Assembly: GCA_018402075.1 (NCBI GenBank)
Contig: JAGYJP010000001.1
Span: 186,001-250,000 of the forward strand
Length of the DNA: 64,000 bases
Direction of reading: 5' to 3'
From: Candidatus Nanopelagicales bacterium
GTDB taxonomy: Bacteria; Actinomycetota; Actinomycetes; S36-B12
Part shown: positions 43,168-51,695 of the stretch, in pieces
Numbering within the stretch: the first letter of the stretch is position 1
How the letters are laid out: every line of letters begins with the position of its first letter
The notes under the pieces: generated by a model
The model's input: only the letters and a program-made list of their open reading frames with translations
Databases searched by the model: none
Told to the model about the DNA's origin: nothing
Program-made: the position numbers and the translations under genes

Positions 43168-44325
43168 ATGAAAAAGGACCCTAAACGATTTTTGAAGTAC
43201 CTCAAGGCCGAACAAAACGCCTCACTTCTGTATCGATCGCTGGCCGAAACTGTTGACGGGGAAAGACGTGAGGCACTTATTGAATTGGCCGATATCGAGG
43301 ACAAGCACGCAGCACACTGGATTGAGAAGTTGGCCGAATATGGAGTTGAGATTCCGCCAGCACCGCTATCTCTTGATACCGCAGATAAAGCACTCGTGTC
43401 TCGAGCCAAATCAATGGGCCTGAGCAGCGTGTTATCAACCTTGGAAGAAAACGAAGGTGCCGATGCCGGCATGTACGATGACGAACCCGAAGCACTTGCG
43501 TCAATGCCCACTGATGAACGAGAACATGCCAAAGTTTTTCAGCGCATGCTCGCAGACTCTGATACGCAACCCAATTACCGAACAGCTGATCACCGCGATG
43601 CGTCTGACGCCAACGGAGGCATTGAACCATGGCACACGGTCGACAAATCGGGCTCCGTTCGTGCTGCGGTATTCGGAATCTCTGACGGCCTCGTATCAAA
43701 TACCGCATTGGTCATGGGCTTTGCCGGAGCAAGTGTTTCTGGTGCAATTGACAACAGTACGGTCCTCTTCGCAGGTCTGGCAGGCCTCCTCGCTGGAGCT
43801 TTCTCCATGGCCGCAGGTGAATATGTGAGCGTTGCAAGTCAACGCGATCTCTTCTCCCGTGAAATCGAAATGGAAGCGCGAGAACTGCGTGAGAAGCCAG
43901 AAGAAGAACAAAAGGAATTAGAACTGATTTACCGGGCCAAAGGTGTATCTCGCGAAGATGCGGCGCGGGTGGCCGCCCAAATTATGGCAAATCCCAAGAC
44001 CGCATTAGACACACTCGTTCGCGAGGAACTTGGATTAGACCCTGACGAATTGGGAAGCCCGACTAAAGTCGCCCTGTCGAGTTTTACTGCATTTGCGATT
44101 GGCGCGAGCGTGGCCGTAATCCCCTACGCATTACTCAGCGGCACGGCCGCCTTTGTGACCGCAATTGTGGCAGCCATTATTGCCCTGTGCATTGTTGGCG
44201 GACTTGTTGGCAAATTCTCTGGTCGCGGAATCATTTTTAGTGCCATGCGTCAACTGTTGTGGGGGACGGGCGCTGCTGCCGTAACGTACTTTGTTGGCAG
44301 CATTATCGGAGTAAATGTGGGTTAG
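43168..44325 (+). CDS. Rubrerythrin-VIT fusion membrane protein (ferritin-like/CCC1 transporter)
   Basis: A 385-residue fusion. Residues about 1-150 form a ferritin-like diiron domain with Glu/His ligands seen in AEQNASLLYRSLAE, ADIEDKHAAHW and MPTDEREHAKVFQ. Residues about 175-385 are a VIT1/CCC1 transporter with five helices, the start SVRAAVFGISDGLVSNTALVMG and the MAAGEYVSVASQRDLF metal-loop. Such MbfA-like proteins export iron or manganese to protect from iron overload and peroxide. The ATG at 43168 is one base after the aceE stop, with GGAAGGA upstream; the frame also opens inside aceE. It forms an operon with aceE and the PucR gene. Confidence 0.88.
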   Translation: MKKDPKRFLKYLKAEQNASLLYRSLAETVDGERREALIELADIEDKHAAHWIEKLAEYGVEIPPAPLSLDTADKALVSRAKSMGLSSVLSTLEENEGADAGMYDDEPEALASMPTDEREHAKVFQRMLADSDTQPNYRTADHRDASDANGGIEPWHTVDKSGSVRAAVFGISDGLVSNTALVMGFAGASVSGAIDNSTVLFAGLAGLLAGAFSMAAGEYVSVASQRDLFSREIEMEARELREKPEEEQKELELIYRAKGVSREDAARVAAQIMANPKTALDTLVREELGLDPDELGSPTKVALSSFTAFAIGASVAVIPYALLSGTAAFVTAIVAAIIALCIVGGLVGKFSGRGIIFSAMRQLLWGTGAAAVTYFVGSIIGVNVG

Positions 44326-45529
44326 TGAACGCAGTCCACAACCAGATCTCATCAGCCATCCAGATCTCATGAGCCATCCTTCGGTCAATTCACGCCTCTC
44401 CGAAGCATCTGGTGCTCTTGCTACCGCGGTCGCTCGCACCATGGAAGAGACATTGCCTTGGTATCGAGAATTGGGTGCCCAAGAACGCTCATGGGTTGGG
44501 CAGGTTGCCCAAGCAGGAATCCAAGCATTCATTGACTGGAATTCACACCCTGATAAAAATATTGCCCTGACATCCGATGTCTTTGGGGCAGCGCCCCGGG
44601 AGCTCACCCGGGCTGTCACATTTGAACAGACCGTGGCACTGGTGAGAACCACCATCGATGTCGTGGAGACATCCGTTGATTCATTTATTCCTCCACAGGA
44701 ACAACAACAATTCCGCGAAGCAGTACTTCGCTACTCGCGGGAAATCGCATTCTCCGCTGCAGAGGTGTACGCCCGCGCTGCCGAGGCACGCGGAGCATGG
44801 GATGCACGACTTGAAGCGTTAATCATTGATGCTTTCATGCGCAACAGTGCTACCGATGAAATATTGAGCCAAGCCAGTGCGTTGGGCTGGTCCACCGCAG
44901 GAACTTCCCTCGTTTTAGCGGGTTCGCCGCCCGAAGTAGACGCGGAAGCCGCGCTTTCTGTCATGCGCAGGGCAGCCGTGAATCATTCACTAGATTTACT
45001 CACCGGAATTCAAGGAACCGTCATGTTTGCCGTCATCGGTGGTACCGGACTTGATGCCGATAAAACTCCTAGGTTGCTTACACCCTTTTTCGGCCCTGGT
45101 GCGGTCGTTGTTAGTGACACGGTCACGGGACTGACGGCAATAGGTGCTGCTGCACAAGCCTGCGCTTCCGCATATCGAGCGGCGGGCTCCATGATGACAG
45201 GATCAATGTCATCGCCTCCTCGACCGATCCATGTATCTGAACTTCTTCCAGAGCGAGCTGTGCTCGGCGACACCGAGGCCCGAGAGGAACTCATCGAACT
45301 TATTTATGGTCCATTGTTGGGCGAACCCGCACTTTTGGATACAGCTATCGCGTATTTGGATAATTCACAGTCCCTCGAGGCCACCGGGCGCACCCTTTTT
45401 GTTCACCCCAACACGGTTCGATACAGGCTTAAGAGAATTGCAGATCTCACCGGATATGACCTCACCCACTCGCGGGAGGCTTTTGCCGTGCGCATTTCCA
45501 TTGTCTTAGGGAGCACCACAATCCGCTGA
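44315..45529 (+). CDS. PucR family transcriptional regulator of the fab cluster
   Basis: A 404-residue protein whose last 70 residues are a PucR-type helix-turn-helix: DTAIAYLDNSQSLEATGRTL, then FVHPNTVRYRLKRIADLTGY. The middle resembles a CdaR GGDEF-like domain; no membrane segment is seen. Its position immediately before fabD is conserved in streptomycetes and relatives, where the homologous regulator controls FAS-II genes; that role is inferred here. The ATG at 44315 overlaps the VIT gene by 11 bases and follows GGAG. Its N-terminus contains a doubled ISHPDLMSHP motif from an 18-base direct repeat at about 44343-44378. Confidence 0.88.
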   Translation: MWVSERSPQPDLISHPDLMSHPSVNSRLSEASGALATAVARTMEETLPWYRELGAQERSWVGQVAQAGIQAFIDWNSHPDKNIALTSDVFGAAPRELTRAVTFEQTVALVRTTIDVVETSVDSFIPPQEQQQFREAVLRYSREIAFSAAEVYARAAEARGAWDARLEALIIDAFMRNSATDEILSQASALGWSTAGTSLVLAGSPPEVDAEAALSVMRRAAVNHSLDLLTGIQGTVMFAVIGGTGLDADKTPRLLTPFFGPGAVVVSDTVTGLTAIGAAAQACASAYRAAGSMMTGSMSSPPRPIHVSELLPERAVLGDTEAREELIELIYGPLLGEPALLDTAIAYLDNSQSLEATGRTLFVHPNTVRYRLKRIADLTGYDLTHSREAFAVRISIVLGSTTIR

Positions 45530-45624
45530 CGACATCTTGTATTGTAGGTTTCCTACAAAGAATCATCAATTTCATTGGTGAATTCGCCCCCTTATTTGGG
45601 GGATTCCTACGGAAGGCTGGCCAC

Positions 45625-46809
45625 GTGCTTGTAGTAGCAGCACCCGGCCAGGGTGCTCAATCCCCCGGTTTCTTGACCCCGTGGCTAGATGTCCCTGGGG
45701 TTGCCGAGCGCCTCGAATGGCTGTCATTGGTAAGTGGAGTGGATTTGATCGCCCACGGCACCACTTCCGATGCCGCCACGATCCGCGATACAGCAATTGC
45801 CCAACCTTTAATTGTCGGCTCCGGCCTGGTCACACTTCTCAGCCTTTTCCCACATCCTTCGGCCGCATATGCCTCAATTGGGGTCGCGGCGGGCCACTCG
45901 GTCGGGGAAATCACCGCGGCGGTAGGTGCAGGGGTGATCACCGCCGAGCAAGCAATGGTCTTTGTGCGCGAACGCGGGATTGCCATGGCCAAGGCTTCTT
46001 CCCTCGCTCCCACAGGTATGAGTGCGGTGCTGGGCGGAGACCCGGACGAAGTTGTGATCGCCGCACACAAAGCGGGACTCACTGCCGCCAACATGAACGG
46101 CGCCGGCCAAATTGTTGTTGCCGGGACTACTACCCAACTGGGATCTTTTGTGGCCCCCAACGGTTCGCGAGTCCGCCCACTTGAAGTTGCCGGTGCATTT
46201 CACACCGAACATATGGCCTCCGCTACCACTCATTTAGGTCGCATCAGCAACTCCCTCAGCACTCATGACCCACGAATTCGACTAATTTCTAATACCGATG
46301 GCCAAGTCATTCACGACGGCCGCGTGGTTGTTAGACGATTGGTCCAGCAGGTTGCACAACCCGTGCGCTGGGATCTGTGCATGCGCACAATGCTTGACCT
46401 TGGCGTGAGTGCCATGATTGAAATTCCACCCGCGGGCACATTGACAAACTTGGCCAAACGCGAAATGCCAGGGGTGGAAACCTTGGCGCTGAAAACTCCC
46501 GATGACCTTCCGGCAGCCTGGAGGTTGATCGAGAAACACGGAGTTCACTCAGTAATCGAGACCACACCCACTTGGAGATTGGTGATCGCACCCGCTAAGG
46601 GAACATTCACCATGGGAGAGCAGCAATTTCTCGATGGTGACCATGTTCCGGCCGACACTCAAATAGGTGTAATCACCACTTTACGTGACCAATTTCCCAT
46701 CACGGCACCACACGGTGGAACTATCATTGAATGGCTCGCACAAGATGGTGACCCCGTTGCACCGGGGCAGCCACTCCTTCGATTGCACCCCCTCTTACCG
46801 AATAAGTAG
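45625..46809 (+). CDS. fabD: Malonyl-CoA:ACP transacylase FabD with C-terminal biotinyl/lipoyl-like domain
   Basis: Loads malonyl groups onto ACP. Residues 1-310 are a regular acyltransferase with PGQGAQSPG, the nucleophile motif GHSVGE (Ser92) and GAFHTEHM (His193). The 394-residue length exceeds the usual 310 because residues about 317-389 form an extra domain, WRLVIAPAKGTFTMGEQQFL followed by DGDHVPADTQIGVI and ending GDPVAPGQPLLRLHP, that reads like a biotinyl/lipoyl carrier. At the spot of the modifiable EAMKM the protein has TTLRD (Arg354), so it cannot be biotinylated or lipoylated. GTG at 45625 follows GGAAGG by eight bases. Confidence 0.93.
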   Translation: MLVVAAPGQGAQSPGFLTPWLDVPGVAERLEWLSLVSGVDLIAHGTTSDAATIRDTAIAQPLIVGSGLVTLLSLFPHPSAAYASIGVAAGHSVGEITAAVGAGVITAEQAMVFVRERGIAMAKASSLAPTGMSAVLGGDPDEVVIAAHKAGLTAANMNGAGQIVVAGTTTQLGSFVAPNGSRVRPLEVAGAFHTEHMASATTHLGRISNSLSTHDPRIRLISNTDGQVIHDGRVVVRRLVQQVAQPVRWDLCMRTMLDLGVSAMIEIPPAGTLTNLAKREMPGVETLALKTPDDLPAAWRLIEKHGVHSVIETTPTWRLVIAPAKGTFTMGEQQFLDGDHVPADTQIGVITTLRDQFPITAPHGGTIIEWLAQDGDPVAPGQPLLRLHPLLPNK

Positions 46810-46862
46810 TTTGACACCGGTTTCGCCCACGATCCCTCACTCAATAAGGAATGGAATATTCA

Positions 46863-47867
46863 GTGCCAGTTGAACTTGCGAGCACCAGCGGCTCTCCACA
46901 CGCACGCATTATTTCGGTGGGCACGTACAGGCCTTCTCGCGTTGTATCAAATGCGGAGGTCTGTGAATGGATCGACTCCACAGATGAGTGGATCCGTGAA
47001 CGTTCCGGAATTATCGAAAGACGTCATGCCTCCGCGGAGGACACCGTCGTAAGCATGGCTACCACCGCTGCATTGAATGCCATCGCATCTGCAGGTATCT
47101 CCGCCACGGAAATTGGAATGATTCTTCTAGCTACCGTAAGCCATCCTTACGCAACACCTTCGGCGGCAGCGGAGGTTGGGGAGCTGATCGGTGCGCGGGG
47201 TGCTCCCGCAATGGATATTTCAGCAGCATGCGCCGGGTTTTGCTATGGCGTTGCGATCGCCTCAGACCTTATTCGTGGTGGAAGTGCTAAATACGTTCTC
47301 GTAATTGGAGTTGAGAAGCTGACCGACTTGGTAAATAAACACGACCGAGGAACAGCTTTTCTGTTCGCCGATGGTGCAGGCGCTGCCGTGATTGGACCCA
47401 GTGACACGCCAGGAATCGCGCCTGTCGTGTGGGGTGGTGATGGTAGCCAGATTGACGCGATCAATATGACATCTTCCAGCGTTGCATTCAGGGACAATCC
47501 GGAACTGGGATACCCCACAGTGGTGATGGCCGGTCAGCAGGTATTCCGCTGGGCTGTCACGGAAATGGCCAAGGCCAGTAATGAAGCCCTCGACAAGGCA
47601 GGAATAACGGTTGATCAACTAGACGCTTTCATTCCACATCAGGCTAATAATCGAATTACCGATGCACTAGTTCGGGCAATTAATTTGCCAGACACCGTTC
47701 CCGTCGCGCGCGACATCATTACCTCGGGGAATACCTCAGCTGCGTCAGTTCCGCTGGCCATGGAAAGAATGCTAGAAAACGGTGAGGCGCCACACGGTGG
47801 AACCGCCTTACTGATTGGATTTGGTGCGGGGCTGGTGTACGCAGCACAAGTGGTCACCCTTCCTTAA
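46863..47867 (+). CDS. fabH: 3-oxoacyl-ACP synthase III
   Basis: Starts fatty-acid chains by condensing acyl-CoA with malonyl-ACP. Catalytic residues are in DISAACAGFCYG (Cys123), IPHQANNRITDAL (His) and TSGNTSAASVPLA (Asn). GTG at 46863 gives MPVELASTSGSPHARIISVG, like other actinobacterial FabH proteins; an in-frame ATG at 46851 has its AAGGA directly adjacent and is less likely. Length 334 is normal. It lies between fabD and acpP in the classical order. Confidence 0.95.
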   Translation: MPVELASTSGSPHARIISVGTYRPSRVVSNAEVCEWIDSTDEWIRERSGIIERRHASAEDTVVSMATTAALNAIASAGISATEIGMILLATVSHPYATPSAAAEVGELIGARGAPAMDISAACAGFCYGVAIASDLIRGGSAKYVLVIGVEKLTDLVNKHDRGTAFLFADGAGAAVIGPSDTPGIAPVVWGGDGSQIDAINMTSSSVAFRDNPELGYPTVVMAGQQVFRWAVTEMAKASNEALDKAGITVDQLDAFIPHQANNRITDALVRAINLPDTVPVARDIITSGNTSAASVPLAMERMLENGEAPHGGTALLIGFGAGLVYAAQVVTLP

Positions 47868-47942
47868 CACCGTAATCAACCCGATTGCACGACCCGGGTG
47901 CACAACGCACACGGAATACAAACAGCGAAAGGAAAGTAAGAA

Positions 47943-48182
47943 ATGAGCCAAGACGATATTCTAGTTGGGTTTGCCACCATCATTAATGAAGTTGCTGGAG
48001 TCCCCGTGGAAGACGTACAACTCGACAAGGCATTTGTTGATGACTTGGACGTCGACTCACTCTCTATGGTTGAAGTGGTTATGGCGGCTGAAGACAAATG
48101 GGGCGTCAAGATCTCCGATGACGATGCAAAGAATCTACGCACCGTGGGCGATGCAGTTGCCTACATACAGGCAAATTCCTAA
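47943..48182 (+). CDS. acpP: Acyl carrier protein
   Basis: A 79-residue ACP with the phosphopantetheine site DLDVDSLSMVEVV (Ser39) and the usual acidic helices. AAAGGAAAG lies before the ATG. It carries chains for FabD, FabH and FabF. Directly after the stop are three tandem 18-base repeats and then a strong hairpin before fabF, which may help keep acpP RNA more abundant than its neighbours. Confidence 0.96.
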   Translation: MSQDDILVGFATIINEVAGVPVEDVQLDKAFVDDLDVDSLSMVEVVMAAEDKWGVKISDDDAKNLRTVGDAVAYIQANS

Positions 48183-48187
48183 ACCAA

Positions 48188-48241
48188 GAAAAGTTCCTCA
48201 ACCCAGAAAAGTTCCTCAACCCAGAAAAGTTCCTCAACCCA
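48188..48241. repeat. 18-bp tandem repeat, three perfect copies, after acpP
   Basis: The unit GAAAAGTTCCTCAACCCA starts at 48188, 48206 and 48224. The copies are identical and begin five bases after the acpP stop. No protein is likely to be read through it, since the acpP frame is closed. Confidence 0.95.
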
Positions 48242-48265
48242 GGTAATTGGCTCCTTACATTGTGC

Positions 48266-48296
48266 GCTGGTGTCAGCGGATTTAGCTGGCACCAGC
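48266..48296 (+). promoter_or_regulatory. Strong hairpin between acpP and fabF
   Basis: GCTGGTGTCAGC (48266-48277) pairs with GCTGGCACCAGC (48285-48296), 12 pairs with one G-T, loop of seven. There is no T-run directly after it, so processing, RNA stabilisation or attenuation are more likely than simple termination. Confidence 0.65.
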
Positions 48297-48337
48297 ACGC
48301 TGTAATTTTCACTCTCACGAAGGGAAACCCACAAGAC

Positions 48338-49570
48338 ATGACACGCGAGGTTGTTATCACTGGCATGGGCATGATCACTCCCGTTGGCGCCAATGTTGAA
48401 TCGAACTGGGAGGCAGTTCTTGCGGGCCAATCAGGAATTAGCTTGATCCCTGAGGACTGGGTTGCCGACCATACAGCCCAAATCGCGGGCATTATGTCCA
48501 CCGATCCCACCGAACTACTTGATCGGGTGGAAGCTCGCAAAATGGATCGTTCACAGCAAGCGGCACTGGTCGCAGCCCGCGAAGCGTGGAAACAGGCAGG
48601 GGAACCAAAGGTTGACCCCGAGCGCCTTGGCGCGGTCGTCGCCACAGGCATTGGGGGCATCAACTCGTTATTGGGTTCATACGACATCCTGCTCGAGAGG
48701 GGGCCTTCGCGTATTTCACCTCATATGGTCACCATGATCATGCCGAATGGACCCGCGGCGATCGTCGGTCTCGAGATCGGAGCTCGTGCTGGGGTCCACG
48801 CTCCCGTCAGCGCCTGCGCTTCTGGTGCAGAGGCGATCTCCTACGCCGCTCGAATGATTCAGACGGGTCGGGCCGATGTCGTCATTGCCGGCGGAACCGA
48901 AGCTGCAATTCACCCCATCACCATGGCCGGATTTGCAGCAATGCGAGCTCTCTCTACTCGCAATGACGATCCGACTGCTGCGTCACGCCCTTACGACATT
49001 GATCGCGATGGATTCGTCATGGGCGAAGGCGCTGGCATCATTGTGATGGAGTCCGAGGAGTTCGCCGCGGCACGTGGAGCCACCATTCTCGGTCGTTACG
49101 GTGGGGCGGGACTTACCAGCGACGGACACCACATTGCACAGCCGGACCCCGAAGGAGCTGGGGCTGCCCGAGCAATCCAAGAAGCACTTGCAGATGCCAA
49201 CCTTGTCTCCACGGATATCGCTCATGTGAACGCTCATGCCACGTCAACTCCACAAGGAGACATTGCCGAAGCAGTTGCCATTCGTCGAGCATTAGGTGCG
49301 GCTACTGACTCCATTTACGTCGCCGGCACTAAATCCATGACTGGCCATTTACTCGGCGGTGCCGGCGCAATTGAATCGATCTACACCATGCTTGCCTTAC
49401 GTGACCGAGTCGCTCCCCCCACGGCCAATCTCATCAACCTGGATCCTGAAGTTGATCTGAATGTCAGTGGGCATGGCACCACCACCCTTCCACAGGGCGA
49501 TATTGCAGCCATCAATAATTCATTTGGGTTTGGTGGCCACGATGTCGCCGTCATTTTTAGGAGTGTGTAA
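48338..49570 (+). CDS. fabF: 3-oxoacyl-ACP synthase II
   Basis: The main elongating condensing enzyme of FAS-II. Catalytic residues are Cys160 (VSACASGAEA), His300 (VNAHATSTPQGD) and His337 (SMTGHLLGGAGA). The 410-residue length and the start MTREVVITGMGMITPVG are typical. The ATG at 48338 is preferred over an ORF extension that starts in the hairpin region. AAGGGAAA lies about 12 bases upstream. It is followed after eight bases by accD. Confidence 0.96.
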   Translation: MTREVVITGMGMITPVGANVESNWEAVLAGQSGISLIPEDWVADHTAQIAGIMSTDPTELLDRVEARKMDRSQQAALVAAREAWKQAGEPKVDPERLGAVVATGIGGINSLLGSYDILLERGPSRISPHMVTMIMPNGPAAIVGLEIGARAGVHAPVSACASGAEAISYAARMIQTGRADVVIAGGTEAAIHPITMAGFAAMRALSTRNDDPTAASRPYDIDRDGFVMGEGAGIIVMESEEFAAARGATILGRYGGAGLTSDGHHIAQPDPEGAGAARAIQEALADANLVSTDIAHVNAHATSTPQGDIAEAVAIRRALGAATDSIYVAGTKSMTGHLLGGAGAIESIYTMLALRDRVAPPTANLINLDPEVDLNVSGHGTTTLPQGDIAAINNSFGFGGHDVAVIFRSV

Positions 49571-49578
49571 TCCAGACT

Positions 49579-50979
49579 ATGACAACCCAAACAGCACCTG
49601 AAGTGGACGCCCGCTCACCCCTCGTCCGACTCGGAAAATTCTTTGATAACGGTGAATTTGACACAATCACCCCCGTCGATGATCGAGGTGTCATTGCTGC
49701 TGTGGGACGCGCTCAGGGTGTTCATTGCGTGGCCTTTTGCACAGACCCCACCGTTCAAGGTGGCGCCATGGGCGAGGCGGGATGCCGTGCAATTGTCACG
49801 GCCTATGACCGCGCCCTAGCCGACTCCGCCCCAGTTGTGGGGATCTGGCATTCGGGTGGCGCGCGCCTGCGCGAAGGTGTAGCCAGCCTCGATGGCGTAG
49901 GGCGAGTATTCCTGTCCATGACTCGCGCATCAGGGAAGGTTCCACAAATATCGGTTGTTCTTGGGCCTGCGGCAGGTGGCGCCGCTTACGGTCCAGCACT
50001 TACCGACATTGTTGTTTTGGGCCCAGCTGGTCGTATTTTCGTGACCGGCCCTGAAGTGGTGAAATCTGTCACGGGAGAAGACGTCGACATGGATCGTTTA
50101 GGCGGTCCTGAACCACATGGTCGGCGTAGCGGAGTTGTGCACATCACAACCGAATCCGAGATCGAAGCAATTGATTACGGACGCAACTTAGTTCGTTTAC
50201 TAGGGCATCAGGGCTCATTGAACCTAGACAGCATTGAAGATCGAGACCTTGGTGCGCTCTTGCCCGAGTCTTCACGACGCGCCTACGATGTTCATCCAAT
50301 TGTCGAGGGTTTCGTTGACCTTGATTCCTTTATCGAACTCCATGCTAAATGGGCGCCAAATATTGTTGTGGGACTTGGTCGATTGGGTGGCCGAACAGTG
50401 GGGATAGTAGCCAATAATCCGCTTCGGCTCGGTGGGTGCCTTGACTCGTCAAGTGCGGAAAAGGCCGCTCGGTTTGTTCGAATGTGTGATTCATTTGCAG
50501 TCCCACTTGTTGTTCTTGTAGACGTTCCTGGCTATCTGCCTGGACTTGGGCAGGAGTGGGAAGGTGTTGTCCGTCGTGGTGCCAAACTGCTCCATGCTTT
50601 TGCCGAGTGCGTAACACCCCGAGTCACCGTTGTCACCCGCAAGGCTTATGGCGGGGCATTTGTAGCAATGAACTCGGCTTCGCTCGGCGCCACAAAAGTG
50701 TTCGCATGGCCCCAAGCCGAAGTGGCCGTTATGGGTTCCGTGGCAGCAATTCGTATTTTGCATCGCCGACGACTCGCAGAAGTGCCCGAGGACAGCAGGG
50801 AGCAGGTCGAGTTGGAACTTGCCGCGGAACACGAAGTAATTTCCGGTGGCATCAAGCGTGCTGTTGACATGGGAGTTGTCGACGCCGTTGTCGAGCCCAT
50901 GATCACTCGTCGAGCCGTTGCAGAAGTACTCCTCGAGACACCCGGCGCACGTGGGGCCCATGGAAATATCCCGCTGTAA
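49579..50979 (+). CDS. Acyl-CoA carboxylase carboxyltransferase (beta) subunit
   Basis: A 466-residue carboxyltransferase like mycobacterial AccD6, which transfers carboxyl from biotin to acetyl-CoA or propionyl-CoA. The two halves are visible: N-terminal IWHSGGARLREGVASLDGVG and GPAAGGAAYGPALTD, C-terminal VDVPGYLPGLGQEWEG and VVTRKAYGGAFVAMNSASLGATKVFAW. No biotin domain is present; the biotin-carrying alpha subunit is not in this window. Location right after fabF follows the AccD6 arrangement and supports a malonyl-CoA supply for FAS-II. The substrate preference is not proven. Confidence 0.93.
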   Translation: MTTQTAPEVDARSPLVRLGKFFDNGEFDTITPVDDRGVIAAVGRAQGVHCVAFCTDPTVQGGAMGEAGCRAIVTAYDRALADSAPVVGIWHSGGARLREGVASLDGVGRVFLSMTRASGKVPQISVVLGPAAGGAAYGPALTDIVVLGPAGRIFVTGPEVVKSVTGEDVDMDRLGGPEPHGRRSGVVHITTESEIEAIDYGRNLVRLLGHQGSLNLDSIEDRDLGALLPESSRRAYDVHPIVEGFVDLDSFIELHAKWAPNIVVGLGRLGGRTVGIVANNPLRLGGCLDSSSAEKAARFVRMCDSFAVPLVVLVDVPGYLPGLGQEWEGVVRRGAKLLHAFAECVTPRVTVVTRKAYGGAFVAMNSASLGATKVFAWPQAEVAVMGSVAAIRILHRRRLAEVPEDSREQVELELAAEHEVISGGIKRAVDMGVVDAVVEPMITRRAVAEVLLETPGARGAHGNIPL

Positions 50980-50993
50980 TCCATGCACTGCCA

Positions 50994-51521
50994 CTAGGAA
51001 ACGTGGTGCAAAACACGGATATTGGAATCTCCGTGTGCGGCTCGGAAAGCCTCCAATTCAGCATCCCATGGCTGCCCCAGCAGTCGTTGTATTTCCTCCG
51101 CTATTGACTCCCCCGTTGCATCGGCTTGGGTGAGCACATTGCGCAATCGATCCTCGTGCACCATGACATCGCCGTACTGACCAATTGACGCCCGGAAAAG
51201 CCCCAATGCGGGGGTCGCGGCAAATCTCTCGCCCTCATGGCGCGCCGTGGAATCTTCGGTCACTTCATAGCGAATATTCTTGAATGCAAGGAGGGCGCTC
51301 GCGATTCGGGCACCCGATCCCTGTTTTCCAACCCACAGGATTTCGGCCCGAAGGCTATGCGGCTCTACCGGCTGTGGGGCCCACTCGATGGAGAGATCAT
51401 TTCCCACCACTTTGGCCAGAGCCCATTGCACATGTGCTGAAACCGCACGTGGGCATGAGTGAATAAAGACAACGCCACGACTCGCTACCGAGCCGTCGCG
51501 GTCATAAACGACCACTGACAT
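50994..51521 (-). CDS. DUF3145 family protein
   Basis: A 175-residue protein of the actinobacterial DUF3145 family, which is regularly found at the end of the fab cluster. Family segments include GVVFIHSCPRAVSAHVQWAL, RAEILWVGKQGSGARIASAL and GQPWDAELEAFRAAHGDS. AGGAGGT precedes the ATG. It converges on accD with 14 bases between. The function is unknown. Upstream (51522-51695) no gene is seen before the divergent bioY. Confidence 0.92.
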   Translation of the reverse strand: MSVVVYDRDGSVASRGVVFIHSCPRAVSAHVQWALAKVVGNDLSIEWAPQPVEPHSLRAEILWVGKQGSGARIASALLAFKNIRYEVTEDSTARHEGERFAATPALGLFRASIGQYGDVMVHEDRLRNVLTQADATGESIAEEIQRLLGQPWDAELEAFRAAHGDSNIRVLHHVS

Positions 51522-51695
51522 GGTGACCTCCTGTTGTGAGCGACGCCTTCCCCAGCGGTCTCACTAGTCAGTCTCCACGTGTTGGTCTCCACGCGATCTT
51601 GACTCAACTGTAACCCAGAACTTGGCCATTCGATAGTCTTCACCCCACGCCATGGGGATTTTTCCCCTAGATCCGGTCCTGAGAGGTTTACCGAC

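Noticed and set aside
48188..48241. CRISPR-like reading of the 18-bp repeats
   Set aside because: Copies are directly adjacent with no spacers, and no cas genes are present; this is a plain tandem repeat.
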